14,667 bases of DNA from an uncultured Clostridiaceae bacterium (GTDB lineage Bacteria > Bacillota > Clostridia > Lachnospirales > Lachnospiraceae). The position numbers were made by a program, and so were the translations under genes. The notes beneath the pieces were generated by a model. It did no database searches. It was given only the letters and a program-made list of their open reading frames with translations, and was not told where the DNA came from. Numbering within the stretch: position 1 is the first letter of the stretch; each line of letters begins with the position of its first letter. The DNA lies in contig CATLIJ010000035.1 of the NCBI GenBank assembly GCA_949948825.1, forward strand, positions 1-14,667, given 5' to 3'. Below, piece by piece: positions 14,534 to 14,667 of this stretch.

Positions 14534-14562
14534 ATTTTACACCTGTTTGGGAAATTAAGCAA
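14534..14562 (-). promoter_or_regulatory. Candidate promoter of the DUF1292 gene
   Basis: On the minus strand TTGCTT (14557-14562) and TAAAAT (14534-14539) are 17 nt apart, about 25 nt before the start codon. The -35 is weak. The hexamers overlap an inverted repeat (14543-14566). Confidence 0.4.
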
Positions 14563-14566
14563 ACAG
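14543..14566. repeat. Inverted repeat across the DUF1292 promoter
   Basis: CTGTTTG (14543-14549) and CAAACAG (14560-14566) are perfect 7-bp arms around a 10-nt centre. On the plus strand the repeat is followed by TATTTTTT, the shape of a terminator, but no plus-strand gene precedes it. On the minus strand no T-tract follows, so an operator overlapping the promoter is the alternative. Confidence 0.5.
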
Positions 14567-14584
14567 TATTTTTTAAGCCCTCTG

Positions 14585-14667
14585 TCAATACTCAATCCCA
14601 CTCCGGGCCGGAACTCCTTTTTCATAAGGATGCTTTCTCATCTGAATCTCTGAAACATAATCTGCAT
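14585..14667 (-). CDS. C-terminal end of an unrecognised gene (cut by window edge)
   Basis: One minus-strand frame is open from the right edge for 26 codons to a TGA at 14585-14587. It encodes a basic tail containing MRKHPYEKGVPAR. The other two minus frames stop within 10-15 codons. The position directly upstream of DUF1292 fits a gene end, but 26 residues are too few to name a family. Confidence 0.45.
   Translation of the reverse strand, partial: ADYVSEIQMRKHPYEKGVPARSGIEY

Overview
The window looks like chromosomal DNA from a Lachnospiraceae-type Clostridium relative (Firmicutes). The evidence is consistent AGGAGG-type ribosome binding sites, a DUF1292 gene, a short ACT-containing SerA next to SerC and DUF1015, and the overall protein flavour. 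The genus is not determined. Almost everything is on the minus strand, so transcription runs from right to left. There is no tRNA, rRNA, CRISPR array or intact insertion sequence that I can see.

Right end (14667 to 13511): the last 26 codons of an unrecognised gene, then a small two-gene unit. It encodes an acidic DUF1292 protein and a secreted protein made only of cell-wall-binding repeats, and it closes with a 22-bp-period direct repeat and a hairpin terminator.

Centre (13440 to 5240): a compact amino-acid biosynthesis run, leuB-ilvD-ilvB-serC-serA-DUF1015. It starts from a good sigma-A promoter only about 40 nt ahead of leuB. Gaps are 15-50 nt, with an ATGA overlap between serC and serA. 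It joins leucine, branched-chain and serine synthesis, with no ilvN and no serB in the window.

Tail of the same run (5181 to 1615): two genes of a quite different kind follow with gaps of 58 and 30 nt. One encodes a protein with an N-terminal DUF4157/eCIS_core domain (HEAWH...EREAD) joined to a C-terminal region carrying an HHIYP motif, possibly HNH-nuclease-like. The other encodes a large AAA+ ATPase of the type found with extracellular contractile injection systems (eCIS). No sheath, tube, spike or baseplate gene is present here. This orphan eCIS-type pair, apparently co-transcribed with housekeeping biosynthesis genes, is the most interesting thing in the window.

Left end (1614 to 1): a convergent cytoplasmic-type subtilisin-family protease on the plus strand faces the AAA+ gene across a hairpin. 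Divergent from the protease is the 5' part of aroE (shikimate dehydrogenase). Its leader holds a terminator-like hairpin downstream of its likely promoter, so attenuation is possible.
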